Origin: CAVRQM01 sp963756975
Lineage (GTDB): Bacteria > Pseudomonadota > Alphaproteobacteria > Acetobacterales > Acetobacteraceae
Reading direction: 5' to 3'
Assembly (NCBI GenBank): GCA_963756975.1
Contig: CAVWPS010000001.1
Coordinates: 930,001-994,000, forward strand
Length of the DNA: 64,000 nucleotides
In this document: positions 26,180-35,202 of the stretch, piece after piece
Layout: the number at the start of each line of letters is the position of its first letter
Numbering within the stretch: the stretch's first letter is position 1
Notes under the pieces: generated by a model
What the model was told of the DNA's origin: nothing
The model's input: only the letters and a program-made list of their open reading frames with translations
The model's database searches: none
Made by a program: the position numbers and the translations under genes

Positions 26180-28338
26180 CTCACATCGCGTTCGGGCTGC
26201 GCTGGGACCCGCTGCTGCCGGTCTGGGCGTTGGTCGGCCTTGCGACGCTTTGCGTCGTCGCAATCGGGTTCGCCGTCTTGCGGCGGGCGCGAGGGACGTG
26301 GATTCGCGCGGTGTTGTTCGTCCTGCTGCTGGCGACCCTTACCGGGCCTCGGCTGGAGCGCGAGGTGCGGGCGATGCTGCCGGACATCGCGGTGCTGGTG
26401 GTCGATCATTCGGCGTCGATGTCGGTCGGACACCGGGCCGCCCTGGCCGCCGCCGCCGAGCAATCCATCCGGACGCAGGCGGCTTCCCTGCCCGGGCTCG
26501 AACTGCGGACGGTCGATGTGCCGGAGGCCGGGCAGGACGGGACGCGGTTGTTCGCCGCCCTGGACCGGGCGCTGGCGACGGTGCCGGCCGAGCAGTTGTC
26601 GGCGGTGCTGGCGGTGACCGACGGGCAGGTTCACGACACGCCCGCCACCCCGGCAACGGCCCCGTTTCACGCGCTGCTGGCCGGTGCCGGCGAGGAGCAC
26701 GACCGGCGGCTGCGGCTGATCGAGGCGCCGGAGTTCGGCGTCGTCGGCGGCACTGTCGCGATCCGTGGCGTGGTCGACGATTTGGGCGCCGGACCGAAGG
26801 CGGACAGCGTGCGGCTGACGCTGACGCGGGACGACGCGACGCCGATCGTGCAGACGGTCGCGGTCGGGCAGCCGTGGACGGTGCGGCTGCCGATCACGCG
26901 CGAAGGCCCGACGGTGGTCGAGATCACCGCCGATCCGTGGGCCGGCGAGGCGAGCGGGATCAACAACCGGGTCAACCTGACGGTGAACGGGGTGCGCGAC
27001 CGGCTGCGCGTGCTGCTGGTCTCGGGCGAGCCGAACCCGGGCGAGCGGACGTGGCGGCGGCTGCTGAAATCCGATCCGGCGGTCGATCTGGTGCATTTCA
27101 CCATTCTGCGGAGTGCGGAAAAAGACGACCTGACGCCGATCGACGAACTGGCGCTGATCACCTTCCCGACGCAGGAGCTGTTTCAGGACAAGATCAAGCA
27201 GTTCGACCTGATCATCTTCGACCGGGTCGCCAATCGCGGCTTCCTGCCGCTGCCGTACCTCCGCAACGTCGCGAACTACGTGCGCGAGGGCGGCGCGCTG
27301 CTGGTGGAGGTCGGGCCGGAGTTCGCCTCGCCCGATTCGCTCGATGCGACGCCGCTGCGGCCGGTGCTGCCGGCGCATGCGTGGCCGCAGGATGTGGACG
27401 GCGCGGACATGACGACGGTCGCGGGGTTGCGCGAGGGCGCGTTCAAGCCGGCGGTCACGGCGATCGGCGCGCGGCATCCGGTGACCGAGGGGCTGCCGGA
27501 CGCCACGCGGTGGGGATCGTGGTACCGGCGATTGTTGCCGGACCCCGCGTCCGGGGCCGGCCACGCGGTCGCGGTGATGGCGACGCCGGACGACGCGCCG
27601 GGCGGGGCCGGGCCGCTGCTGCTGCTCGACCATGTCGGGCGCGGCCGGGTGGCGATGCTGATGACCGATCAGGCGTGGCTGTGGTCGCGCGGCCATGACG
27701 GCGGCGGCCCGCAGGCGGAGCTGCTGCGCCGGGTCGCGCACTGGCTGATGCGCCAGCCGGCGCTGGAGGAGGAGCGGCTGTCGGCGACGCTGGACGGCGG
27801 CGTGCTGCGGGTGGAGCGGCACACGCTGTCGGACGCGGCACCGCCGACGCTGACCGTCACCGCGCCGGACGGTTCGACATCGGAGCATCCGATGATCGCG
27901 GTGCCCGGCTCGCCCGGCGTCGCGACGGCGCGGCTGGACGCGGCGGCCCCGGGGGTCTGGCGGGTCGCGGACGGCCAGCATGTCGCGTTCGCGGCGGCGC
28001 GGCTCGGCAACGCGAAGGAGTTCGAGGATCTGCGCGCGACCGCCACGGTGCTCGGGCCGCGCGCGGCGGCCAGCGGCGGCGGGGTCGCGTGGCTGGCGGG
28101 CGCGGATGGGTCGGCGCGAGTGCCCGATCTGCGGCGGACCGAGCCGGGGCGCCGCGCGGCGGGCGACGGTTGGGCCGGGCTGCCCGTTCGCGGCGCGCAA
28201 CGTGTGACCGGCCGGAACAGCCGGCCGCTCTTGCCGGCGGCGATCCTGCTGCCGATTTTACTGGCGGCGCTGGCGCTGACCTGGCTCGGCGAGGCGGGAG
28301 GCGGATCATCGGGGCGATGGACGAGGCGGGACGCATGA
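26176..28338 (+). CDS. VWA-like / glutamine-amidotransferase-like membrane protein
   Basis: 720 residues. Two N-terminal helices (residues 13-60) are followed by a VWA-type metal site, LVVDHSASMSVG, with the DxSxS order. The central region (DLIIFDRVANRGFLPLPYLRNVANYVREGGALLVEV) resembles the class I amidotransferase-like fold of this family but shows no catalytic Cys-His-Glu triad that I can identify. A C-terminal helix (PLLPAAILLPILLAALALTWL) anchors the end. The ATG overlaps the preceding TGA by one codon frame. With MoxR and DUF58 it should form the membrane part of one complex of unknown substrate. Confidence 0.82.
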   Translation: MTHIAFGLRWDPLLPVWALVGLATLCVVAIGFAVLRRARGTWIRAVLFVLLLATLTGPRLEREVRAMLPDIAVLVVDHSASMSVGHRAALAAAAEQSIRTQAASLPGLELRTVDVPEAGQDGTRLFAALDRALATVPAEQLSAVLAVTDGQVHDTPATPATAPFHALLAGAGEEHDRRLRLIEAPEFGVVGGTVAIRGVVDDLGAGPKADSVRLTLTRDDATPIVQTVAVGQPWTVRLPITREGPTVVEITADPWAGEASGINNRVNLTVNGVRDRLRVLLVSGEPNPGERTWRRLLKSDPAVDLVHFTILRSAEKDDLTPIDELALITFPTQELFQDKIKQFDLIIFDRVANRGFLPLPYLRNVANYVREGGALLVEVGPEFASPDSLDATPLRPVLPAHAWPQDVDGADMTTVAGLREGAFKPAVTAIGARHPVTEGLPDATRWGSWYRRLLPDPASGAGHAVAVMATPDDAPGGAGPLLLLDHVGRGRVAMLMTDQAWLWSRGHDGGGPQAELLRRVAHWLMRQPALEEERLSATLDGGVLRVERHTLSDAAPPTLTVTAPDGSTSEHPMIAVPGSPGVATARLDAAAPGVWRVADGQHVAFAAARLGNAKEFEDLRATATVLGPRAAASGGGVAWLAGADGSARVPDLRRTEPGRRAAGDGWAGLPVRGAQRVTGRNSRPLLPAAILLPILLAALALTWLGEAGGGSSGRWTRRDA

Positions 28339-28937
28339 GCTGTTTCGGATTCACCCGGGCACCGCCGCGCGACGGGCCGGACGGCCGGCCGGAGCGCGGC
28401 CGCGGCTGGCGGAGGATCCAGATCGCGCGAAACCCGCCGCCGAGCCGGCGGGCCGAATGGCTGGCCTTGGCCGGGTTCCTGGCGCTGCCGCTGCTGGCCG
28501 GCGTTTCCGGCGCGGTCGTGACCATCCCGGCGGTCCGGACATGGTACCCGACGCTGGCGCATCCGCCGGGCACGCCGCCCGACTGGCTGTTCGGGCCGGT
28601 CTGGACGGTGCTCTACGCGCTGATGGGCGTCGCCGCATGGCTGGTCTGGCGCAGGATCGCCCGGGCGGGCGCGACGCCGGCGGCCCTGCGTCCGTTGCGC
28701 CTTTGGGGCTGGCAGCTCGGGCTCAACGCCCTGTGGTCGCCGGCGATGTTCGGCCTGCACTCGATCGGGCTGGGGCTTGTCGTGATCGTGCCGCTGGTGG
28801 CGGCCGTCGCCTGGACCGTGACGGCGTTCCGGCGCCGCCACGCGCTCGCCGCATGGCTTCTCGTGCCTTATCTCGCCTGGGTGTGCTACGCCGCGTATCT
28901 GAATGCGGGGCTGATGATCCTGAACCCGCGCGGTTGA
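28335..28937 (+). CDS. tspO: TspO/MBR family tryptophan-rich sensory protein
   Basis: 200 residues, five hydrophobic helices. Typical TspO signatures: FGPVWTVLYALMGVAAWLVW, LGLNALWSPAMFGL and PYLAWVCYAAYLNAGLMILN. TspO proteins bind porphyrins or cholesterol-like ligands in the membrane and modulate tetrapyrrole and stress responses. The N-terminal about 40 residues (RAPPRDGPDGRPERG...) are an extra charged extension absent from most family members. ATG 28335 overlaps the upstream stop (ATGA) with GAGG 10 nt before it; an alternative ATG is at 28317. Confidence 0.88.
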   Translation: MSCFGFTRAPPRDGPDGRPERGRGWRRIQIARNPPPSRRAEWLALAGFLALPLLAGVSGAVVTIPAVRTWYPTLAHPPGTPPDWLFGPVWTVLYALMGVAAWLVWRRIARAGATPAALRPLRLWGWQLGLNALWSPAMFGLHSIGLGLVVIVPLVAAVAWTVTAFRRRHALAAWLLVPYLAWVCYAAYLNAGLMILNPRG

Positions 28938-28948
28938 GGATGGACAGC

Positions 28949-29632
28949 ATGACGAACACTCGATCCGGATTGGTGATTGCCGGTGCCACGCTCTGCGTGA
29001 TCGCGGCCTCGGGCATGGCGGCGGCGCAGACGCCATCGGCGGCCCATAACGGCTTCCAGCCACCGTTCCAGGCCAAAACCGCGCCGAGCCAGCGCGAGTC
29101 GCTGCCGCCGGCATTGCCGGGCGCGCAATCGACCCCGGACGAGGCGGCCCGCGCGGGCGAGGCGATCGACCTCCAGCCGACCGACGCGCTGTTCGACGCC
29201 ATCAACCGCGGCGATCTGCTGGAGGCCCGCGACGCATTGTCGCGCGGGGCCGATCTGCAGGGGCGCAACGTGCTCGGGATGACGCCGCTGGCGCTGTCGA
29301 TCGACCTGTCGCGCAAGGACATCACGTTCTTGCTGCTGTCCTATCGCAACGCCGGCGCGGCACCGCCGCAGGGCACGGCCGCCCCGGCCGCGGCGGCCAG
29401 CGGGAAAGGCGGAAAGGCGGCGCGCCAGAGCGTGTCGGCGGATCAGGCGGCGACCCCGCCGGCGACGGCGCGGCCATCGGTCAGCCTGCCACGCAATTAT
29501 GTCGGGAAGGGCGCGCCGCAATCGGGGCGTTCGCCCAAAACGGCGGCACCGGGCAATGCCCTCGCCACGGCACCTTCCGGCCAGCCCGGGACGCCGGTTC
29601 CGCAGGCGGGCTTCCTCGGCTTCGGCGGCTAG
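28949..29632 (+). CDS. Secreted ankyrin-repeat-like protein
   Basis: 227 residues. A signal peptide (LVIAGATLCVIAASGMAAAQ) is followed by about 60 unstructured residues, then one ankyrin-like block, DALFDAINRGDLLEARDALSRGADLQGRN with VLGMTPLALSIDLSRKDITFLLLS. The tail is Ala/Pro/Gly-rich. The start is placed at ATG 28949 rather than 28940 because GAGGA ends 8 nt upstream. It is 11 nt after tspO, and a terminator-like hairpin lies downstream. A single ankyrin unit would normally need partners. Confidence 0.75.
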   Translation: MTNTRSGLVIAGATLCVIAASGMAAAQTPSAAHNGFQPPFQAKTAPSQRESLPPALPGAQSTPDEAARAGEAIDLQPTDALFDAINRGDLLEARDALSRGADLQGRNVLGMTPLALSIDLSRKDITFLLLSYRNAGAAPPQGTAAPAAAASGKGGKAARQSVSADQAATPPATARPSVSLPRNYVGKGAPQSGRSPKTAAPGNALATAPSGQPGTPVPQAGFLGFGG

Positions 29633-29663
29633 ACGTTCTGGCGGCGGCGTATCGACGCGAACG

Positions 29664-29691
29664 CGGCACCGGTCATCGCCGGTGCCGCTTT
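29664..29691. terminator. Hairpin terminator between convergent genes
   Basis: CGGCACCGG (29664-29672) and CCGGTGCCG (29679-29687) form a perfect 9-bp stem with a 6-nt loop, followed by CTTTC. It separates the ends of the rightward secreted-protein gene and the leftward fasciclin gene, so it may serve both strands. Confidence 0.6.
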
Positions 29692-29715
29692 CGCGCTGTC
29701 TCGGTTCAGGCTGGC

Positions 29716-30291
29716 TTAGACGTCGATGTCGCTGAGGACGTAGATCACCGCGTTGGTGGCGATCAGCGGCTGATCGACCAGCGTGGCGGTCATCTGAGCG
29801 CCGTTATCCTGCGAGACCCAGCTGACCGTCACCGGGTGGGCGGTGCCGTCGAACGTGATCGGGGTGCCGGCGACCGAGGTCACGGTGACCTTGTTGCCCA
29901 TCATCTCGCTCGGGAAGTGCTTGCCCGCGACGACGTGGCTGCGGACCAGCTTCACGATCTTCGAGGTGTCCGGGTACGGGGCGGCGCCGTTCCGGGTGCC
30001 GGTCTCGTACTGGTATCCCAGCAGGTCCTTGGTGATCTGCGGATACTTCGCGAACGCCGCGTCCGAGGCCGGGAAGACGGTGTAGGGCGTGGTCGCGCGG
30101 GCGCTGGCCTCGAGACCGCCGGCGGCGATCAGCTGCACCCAGAGGGTGAGGCGCGGGTCGGACGCCATGACCGAAAGCGCGTCGGCCATGACGGCCTGCG
30201 CGTTTACCTTTTCGTTGAGCCCGATGATCGCCGGGGCGGCGAGCGCCAGGCCGGCACCGGCCTGAAGCATGTTGCGACGGGAGAAGGTCAT
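29716..30291 (-). CDS. Secreted fasciclin-domain protein
   Basis: 191 residues. The N-terminus SRRNMLQAGAGLALAAPAIIG carries a twin-arginine signal. The mature part is one fasciclin (FAS1) domain, a cell-adhesion fold: H1-like TPYTVFPASDAAFAKYP near residue 67, then RSHVVAGKHFPSEM, and the H2-like ending TNAVIYVLSDIDV. AGAGGA lies 9 nt before the ATG at 30291. It is a lone gene, with 226 bp to the divergent DUF4139 gene. Confidence 0.88.
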   Translation of the reverse strand: MTFSRRNMLQAGAGLALAAPAIIGLNEKVNAQAVMADALSVMASDPRLTLWVQLIAAGGLEASARATTPYTVFPASDAAFAKYPQITKDLLGYQYETGTRNGAAPYPDTSKIVKLVRSHVVAGKHFPSEMMGNKVTVTSVAGTPITFDGTAHPVTVSWVSQDNGAQMTATLVDQPLIATNAVIYVLSDIDV

Positions 30292-30516
30292 CTTTTGCGT
30301 CCTCTGGATGCGATGGTGAGACAGCGCAGTTATGATTACGGGGCCGAACAGTAGCGGCAACACAAGAAAGCGTAGCTGTCGGCGGCTTTCAAGTGATAGT
30401 TGCCCATATGTCACACCCGTTGCGGGTTTAACGTCACAGGATGGCACCTCGAAGCATCTCGCGCCCGTCCCGGCAGGTGATGTAGGCTGAGCGCTATTGC
30501 GGCGCATGGGGAACAA

Positions 30517-32520
30517 ATGACGACCACGGCACGGATCGTATTCGCCACCATGTTGGCCGCCTGCCCGCCCGCGATCGCAGCGACCGCCGACTCGGCCGGG
30601 GATTCGGGCCAGCCCCCCGCGACGCCGCTGACGCTGCGGGCCCTGGCGCTGACGCAGGCCGGAGTTGGCGTGTTCAGCTACGACGCCGATGGCGGCAAGG
30701 ACGTCCAAGGCTCGGTCTCGCTCGATTTGCCGTTGCCGGTCGGCTCGGTCGCCGACGCGCTGCGCTCGGTCCGGGTGCGCGATCCGGCGGGGCCGGCGCG
30801 CGAGGTTTCGGTGGCGACCGGGGCGACCGCGCTGGCGCTCGATCAGCCGAACTGGCTGGCGGCGCTGACCGGGGCGCGGGTCAGCATCCTGCAGCCGGGC
30901 TTCGACGCGAACACGATCACGATGACCGGGCGGATCGTGCGCGCCGACCGAAGCGGGGCCGTGACCCGGCTGACGATCCTGACCGCCGAGGGGCTGCGAC
31001 AGGCGGTGCTGGAGAACTCGGGCGAGATCAAGCTGCTCGACGACGCGTTGCGCGCCCGGATCGAGGACGCGCTGGCCGGCACCGACGCGGGCCGGGGCGC
31101 CGGCGGGGCCAAGCCGAGCCGGACGGTGCGGATCGAGACGGCGACCGGCGGCCCGCGCGCGGTCGCGGTCGACGTCGTGCTGCCGGTGCCGCTGTGGAAG
31201 CCGACCTGGCGGCTGTCGCTCGGCACGCCCGACGCCGACGGTGCCACGACGGCGCGGCTGGAGGGCTGGGCCGTGGTCGAGAACACCGGGGCCGCCGATT
31301 GGCACGATGTCGCGCTGAGCCTGGTCGCGGGCAATCCGGTGACGATGGACGACGACGTCTACGCGGTGGTCGACGTCGCGCGCCCGGTGGTGGCCGATAC
31401 CGGGCCCGACCGGATCGCGCCGGTGGAGGACACGCGCGCTGTCCCGGCCCCGATGGCGATGCGGTCGATGAAAGCCGCGGCCGTGGGCGGAGCGGCACCG
31501 GGATTGGCGCCGGCGCCGGTGAGCGCGCCCGCGGCAGCGCCGCCCCCGCCGCCGTCGACGACCACCGAGGCGGCGGCGACGTCGATCTTCGCGCTGGCGC
31601 AAACGATCGACCTGGCGGCGGGACGGACGGCGAGCGTGCCGTTCCTGACCGTGTCCCTGCCCGCACGGCTGGTCGACAATCTGGCCCCGAACGCGGCCCA
31701 TCCGATCGTCTCGGCACGGATCGAGAACACGACCGGCCACACGCTGCCGGCCGGACCGGTTTCGACGTCCGCCGCCGGCAGCCTGTTCGCCGGCGACGCC
31801 CTGCTGGGAACGCTGCCGAACGGGCAAAGCCGGCTGCTCGGGTTCGCCGAGGACGGGGCGGTCGACGCCGAGTGGACCGAGCGCGCGAACCAGCAACTCG
31901 CCGGGCTGACGGCGGCCGACGGCGTGCTGACCACGACCGAGCGGGAGCGGACGACGACGACAGTGGCGCTGACCGGGGCCGCCGACGAGCCCCGCGCGGT
32001 GCTGGTGGGCGTGGCGCGCGAGGCGGACAGCGCGCTCGGGGCGGAGACGCCGAAGCCGTTCGATCAGACCGAGGGTCAGTGGCGGTTCCTGATGCCGCTC
32101 GCGGCCGGGGAGCATAAGACGCTGACCGTGGTGGCCGACCGGCTGGTGTCGAGCACCGTCGTGATCGTGGATGCCGAGACGCCGGCGCTGACCGCGATGA
32201 TCGCGGACGGCGATCTGCCGGCCGGCGCGCGGGCGGCGCTGCAGCAGGTGGTCGGGCTGCGCGGCGGGCTGGCCACGGCGGAAGCGGCCCGGGCGGCGCT
32301 GGTGGCCGAGCGCAAGCGGCTGACCGACGACGAGGACCGGGTGCGCCGCAATCTCGCGGCCGTGCCGGCGACCGACCCGTTCCACGCCAGGCTGCTCGGC
32401 GACCTGGTCGCGTCCGAAAACCGGATCGGCACCCTGGCGCGCGATATCGACGGGGCGGAGACGCGGGTGACCGAGGCGCGGGCGCGGCTGAACGCGGCGG
32501 TGGCGTCGCTAAAATTTTGA
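30517..32520 (+). CDS. Periplasmic DUF4139 protein
   Basis: 667 residues with an N-terminal signal (RIVFATMLAACPPAIAATA). The central part (VDVVLPVPLWKPTWRLSLG with WAVVENTGAADWHDVALSLVAGNPVTM) is the core of DUF4139. An Ala/Pro-rich linker (PVSAPAAAPPPPPSTTTE) lies around residue 340, and the C-terminal about 100 residues form a coiled coil (AARAALVAERKRLTDDEDRV...). Family members have no established function, though one is annotated as mucoidy inhibitor A. GGGGAA precedes the ATG. Its stop is shared with the start (TTGA) of the pyruvyltransferase-like gene, so it leads the cluster. Confidence 0.85.
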   Translation: MTTTARIVFATMLAACPPAIAATADSAGDSGQPPATPLTLRALALTQAGVGVFSYDADGGKDVQGSVSLDLPLPVGSVADALRSVRVRDPAGPAREVSVATGATALALDQPNWLAALTGARVSILQPGFDANTITMTGRIVRADRSGAVTRLTILTAEGLRQAVLENSGEIKLLDDALRARIEDALAGTDAGRGAGGAKPSRTVRIETATGGPRAVAVDVVLPVPLWKPTWRLSLGTPDADGATTARLEGWAVVENTGAADWHDVALSLVAGNPVTMDDDVYAVVDVARPVVADTGPDRIAPVEDTRAVPAPMAMRSMKAAAVGGAAPGLAPAPVSAPAAAPPPPPSTTTEAAATSIFALAQTIDLAAGRTASVPFLTVSLPARLVDNLAPNAAHPIVSARIENTTGHTLPAGPVSTSAAGSLFAGDALLGTLPNGQSRLLGFAEDGAVDAEWTERANQQLAGLTAADGVLTTTERERTTTTVALTGAADEPRAVLVGVAREADSALGAETPKPFDQTEGQWRFLMPLAAGEHKTLTVVADRLVSSTVVIVDAETPALTAMIADGDLPAGARAALQQVVGLRGGLATAEAARAALVAERKRLTDDEDRVRRNLAAVPATDPFHARLLGDLVASENRIGTLARDIDGAETRVTEARARLNAAVASLKF

Positions 32521-33812
32521 CGGACCTCGAGACGCCCGGCGTGACGGCGGCCGATGTCGAGGATTTGTTCCGGCTGATCCTGGACCGCAGGCCGGAATCG
32601 GCGGCGGTGGTGGCGCACCATCAGTCGCTCGGGCTGGACCGGACCGGGCTCGGGCGGCTGCTGATGCAGACGCCCGAGTGCCGCGAGCGGGAGCGGCGGC
32701 GCGGCGCGCTGGATGCGATGTCGGCCGATGGCGGGTCGCGCGGGTGGCCCCGGCAGGAGGGTGCCCCGAAGCGGGTCGTGCTGTGGGGGGCGTTCGGCAA
32801 CGGCAATATCGGCGATTCGGCGCAGGCGTGCGCGGTCGCCGACCTGCTCAGGCCGCTGTTGCCGGCCGGCACGGTGTTCGGCGCGAGTTCCTGGGAGCGG
32901 CGGTCCACGTTCCCGGCACCGGACGGGATGGTATTGCCGACCGGGGCGGTGCTGGGGCCGCTCGGGCTAGAGGCGGACCTGCTGGTGATCGGCGGCGGCG
33001 GGCTGTTCGGCACGCCGCATTTCCCGTTGTCGGAGCCGGGCTGGGCGAACGCGGTGGTGGCGCGCGGCTTGCCCGTGGTGATGCTGGGCGTCGGCGGCGC
33101 CGCGGCGGCGCTGGACGCCCATGCGGCCGCCTACGACGTGCTGTTGGCCCACGCGTCATGGGTCGGCGTGCGCGACGCGGAGACATTGCAGGCGGTCCGG
33201 CGGGTGCGGCCCGATGCGGCGTGGTTTCCCGATCCGGTGCTGGCGCGGGCGGTGCTGACGACGGAGGCGCCGGCGGCGGCGGCGGCGGCCCGCGGCGAAC
33301 GCGCGATCGACGCGCTGCTGATCCCCCGGGTGCCGAACGGGGCCGAGGACGCGGCGGCGCTGGACGGCATGCTCGGGTGGCGGACCGCGGCGCTGGCGCG
33401 GGGATGGCGGGTCGAGACGGCCGTGCTGGAACCGGCGCTGGATTGCGCGGCGCTGGCGCGGCGCGGGGTTCCCGACCCGCTGCGGCCGGGCGACTGGCCG
33501 GCGCTGCTCGCCCTATGCAGGCGCGCGAATATGGTGGTGAGCCTGCGGCTGCATGGCGCGATCGCGGCCATCGAGGCCGGGTGCGTGGTGCATGGGCTGA
33601 CCCAGCCGAAGACGCGGCTTCTGTTCGACGAGCTGGGGCTGGCGGATTGGTTTTCGCCCGGCTGGCGCGATCCGGACACCGGCGAACACCCGGCTACGGC
33701 GTTCGCGGCCGCGCGGGATGCCGGGCTTTCGGCGTGGCGGGAGCGGTTGCGGGGGGCGGTCGCGGCACTCGGCGCGGGGCTTGCGACCGTGGACTGGCGC
33801 AAGGCCGCATGA
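32517..33812 (+). CDS. Polysaccharide pyruvyl transferase family protein
   Basis: 431 residues with a TTG start inside the upstream TGA. After about 85 divergent residues the core begins VVLWGAFGNGNIGDSAQACAVADLL, the typical start of the family, then LLVIGGGGLFG and VSLRLHGAIAAIEAGC, which carry the Gly-rich and SxRxHG motifs of the nucleotide/PEP site. Such enzymes add pyruvate ketals to sugars of exopolysaccharide. The N-terminal 80 residues contain a helical leader (DVEDLFRLILDRRPE) like those in glycan-assembly enzymes. Coupled by ATGA to the next gene. Confidence 0.85.
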   Translation: MTDLETPGVTAADVEDLFRLILDRRPESAAVVAHHQSLGLDRTGLGRLLMQTPECRERERRRGALDAMSADGGSRGWPRQEGAPKRVVLWGAFGNGNIGDSAQACAVADLLRPLLPAGTVFGASSWERRSTFPAPDGMVLPTGAVLGPLGLEADLLVIGGGGLFGTPHFPLSEPGWANAVVARGLPVVMLGVGGAAAALDAHAAAYDVLLAHASWVGVRDAETLQAVRRVRPDAAWFPDPVLARAVLTTEAPAAAAAARGERAIDALLIPRVPNGAEDAAALDGMLGWRTAALARGWRVETAVLEPALDCAALARRGVPDPLRPGDWPALLALCRRANMVVSLRLHGAIAAIEAGCVVHGLTQPKTRLLFDELGLADWFSPGWRDPDTGEHPATAFAAARDAGLSAWRERLRGAVAALGAGLATVDWRKAA

Positions 33813-34168
33813 GCGCCGAACCGACGCCGCTGAAATTCACGCTGATCAAGGTGCGCGAGGCGATGCCCGCGCCGGGCCGGCCGATGGGCCATGACCGGGT
33901 CTGGTGCACGATGACGGTCTTTCCGCCGCCGGTCGCGCCGGCCTTCGCGGGCTCGGTCTGGTACTGGCACGAGCCGGCGCGGGGTGCGCGCACGCCGGCA
34001 CTGCACATCCTGCCGCTCGGCGACGACGGCGCGGCGGGCGACCTTCAGTATGCGAACCTCTGGTTCAACCCGAAATTCAGCACGGTCGCCGCACTCGACG
34101 GGCGGCCCGGCTGGCGGCGGCTCGATTTCATCATCGCGTTCGAGGCGGGGCTCGGGCGGCTCAGCTGA
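33809..34168 (+). CDS. Small protein in the glycan cluster, unknown function
   Basis: 119 residues, no signal peptide or helix of membrane length. Beginning MSAEPTPLKFTLIKVREAM, it has PPPVAPAFAGSVWYWHEPARG and NLWFNPKFSTVAALDG. No known domain is recognised. It overlaps the pyruvyltransferase-like stop (ATGA), lies just before a sulfotransferase and is translationally coupled within the cluster, so a shared pathway is likely; nothing more can be said. Confidence 0.6.
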   Translation: MSAEPTPLKFTLIKVREAMPAPGRPMGHDRVWCTMTVFPPPVAPAFAGSVWYWHEPARGARTPALHILPLGDDGAAGDLQYANLWFNPKFSTVAALDGRPGWRRLDFIIAFEAGLGRLS

Positions 34169-34221
34169 TCCGCTGCCTGGTCGAGACGACGCCCGGAACG
34201 TTCGCCTCGCAGGATCTGGGC

Positions 34222-35202
34222 GTGGTCGCAGCGGGGCCGCACGGCTGGGCGTTCGATCCGGCCGACCGCGAGACGCCGCCGTTCGTGCCCGGGCGGCAGG
34301 GGAGCGCGGACCGGACGGTGCTGGTCGGCGGCGCGCCGAAATCCGGCACCACATGGATGCAGATGCTGCTGAACGCGCACCCCGAGGTGATCGGCAACGG
34401 CGAGGGCGCGTTCTTCGGCCTGATCGCGGTGGCCCCGCCGCGCTACACGAACGGCTGGTTTCCGCCGGGGATGGACCTCCAGCAGCTCACCGACCTCGCG
34501 CACGCGGCGACGCTGCGGCACGTCCTGGCCCTGTATCGCGGCTGGTTCGGGTGTCGCGTGATCGCCGAAAAGAGCCCCGGTAACAGTGCGATGGCGCGGC
34601 GGATGATGGAGGCGCTGCCGGAGGCGCTATTCGTCCATTGCGTGCGCCACCCGCTGGACGTGCTGGTGTCGCGGCTGCACCACGAGGCGGCGCTGATGGC
34701 GCGCGCCCTGGCCCCGCCGGAACTCGCGAGCCATGCCGACGCGGTGACGGAGCTGATCCCGGTACTGCGGGACGGGGTGCCGGTCGCACTCAGGGGTGGC
34801 GTCTGGGCGCTGGTGCGGGCGATCCTGGACGACTGGATCGGCGCGCAGGCGGAGGCGTTGGCGGCGCTGGAGTTGTGGCCGGAGCGGGTTCGCGTGACCC
34901 GGTACGAGGACATGCTGACCGACGGCCGGACCGAAGCGGCGCGCGCGTTCGCGTTCGCCGGCGTGGCCACCGACCCCGCCACGATCGAGGCGGCGGTCGC
35001 GCAGACCAGCCTGGCCAACCTGCGCGACAAAACGCCCGACCCGAGCGGGCCGACGTTTTTCCGGGCCGGCACCGCCCGCCAGTTCGAGGCGATGTTCTCC
35101 CGCGCCGACCAGGTGCGGATGTTCGACTACTTGCGGGCGGCGCTGCCGGCGTTCGACCGGTTCGGCTACACGGTCGCCGCACGGCGTAAGGTGGCGTCGT
35201 GA
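34222..35202 (+). CDS. Sulfotransferase family protein
   Basis: About 326 residues. GAPKSGTTWMQMLLNAHPEV is the PAPS 5'-phosphosulfate-binding loop and FVHCVRHPLDVLVS the 3'-phosphate-binding motif, so it should transfer sulfate from PAPS to a carbohydrate or lipid acceptor. The start is uncertain. GTG 34222 has AGGA 8 nt upstream; a CTG at 34165 overlapping the preceding stop would add 19 residues. The stop overlaps the following GTG (GTGA). Next to pyruvyltransferase-like and SGNH-like genes it points to decoration of a surface glycan. Confidence 0.85.
   Translation: MVAAGPHGWAFDPADRETPPFVPGRQGSADRTVLVGGAPKSGTTWMQMLLNAHPEVIGNGEGAFFGLIAVAPPRYTNGWFPPGMDLQQLTDLAHAATLRHVLALYRGWFGCRVIAEKSPGNSAMARRMMEALPEALFVHCVRHPLDVLVSRLHHEAALMARALAPPELASHADAVTELIPVLRDGVPVALRGGVWALVRAILDDWIGAQAEALAALELWPERVRVTRYEDMLTDGRTEAARAFAFAGVATDPATIEAAVAQTSLANLRDKTPDPSGPTFFRAGTARQFEAMFSRADQVRMFDYLRAALPAFDRFGYTVAARRKVAS

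Noticed and set aside
29716..32385. 889-codon minus frame across DUF4139 and fasciclin
   Set aside because: Only the last 191 codons (fasciclin) are real. The rest is opposite strand of DUF4139 and has no motif.
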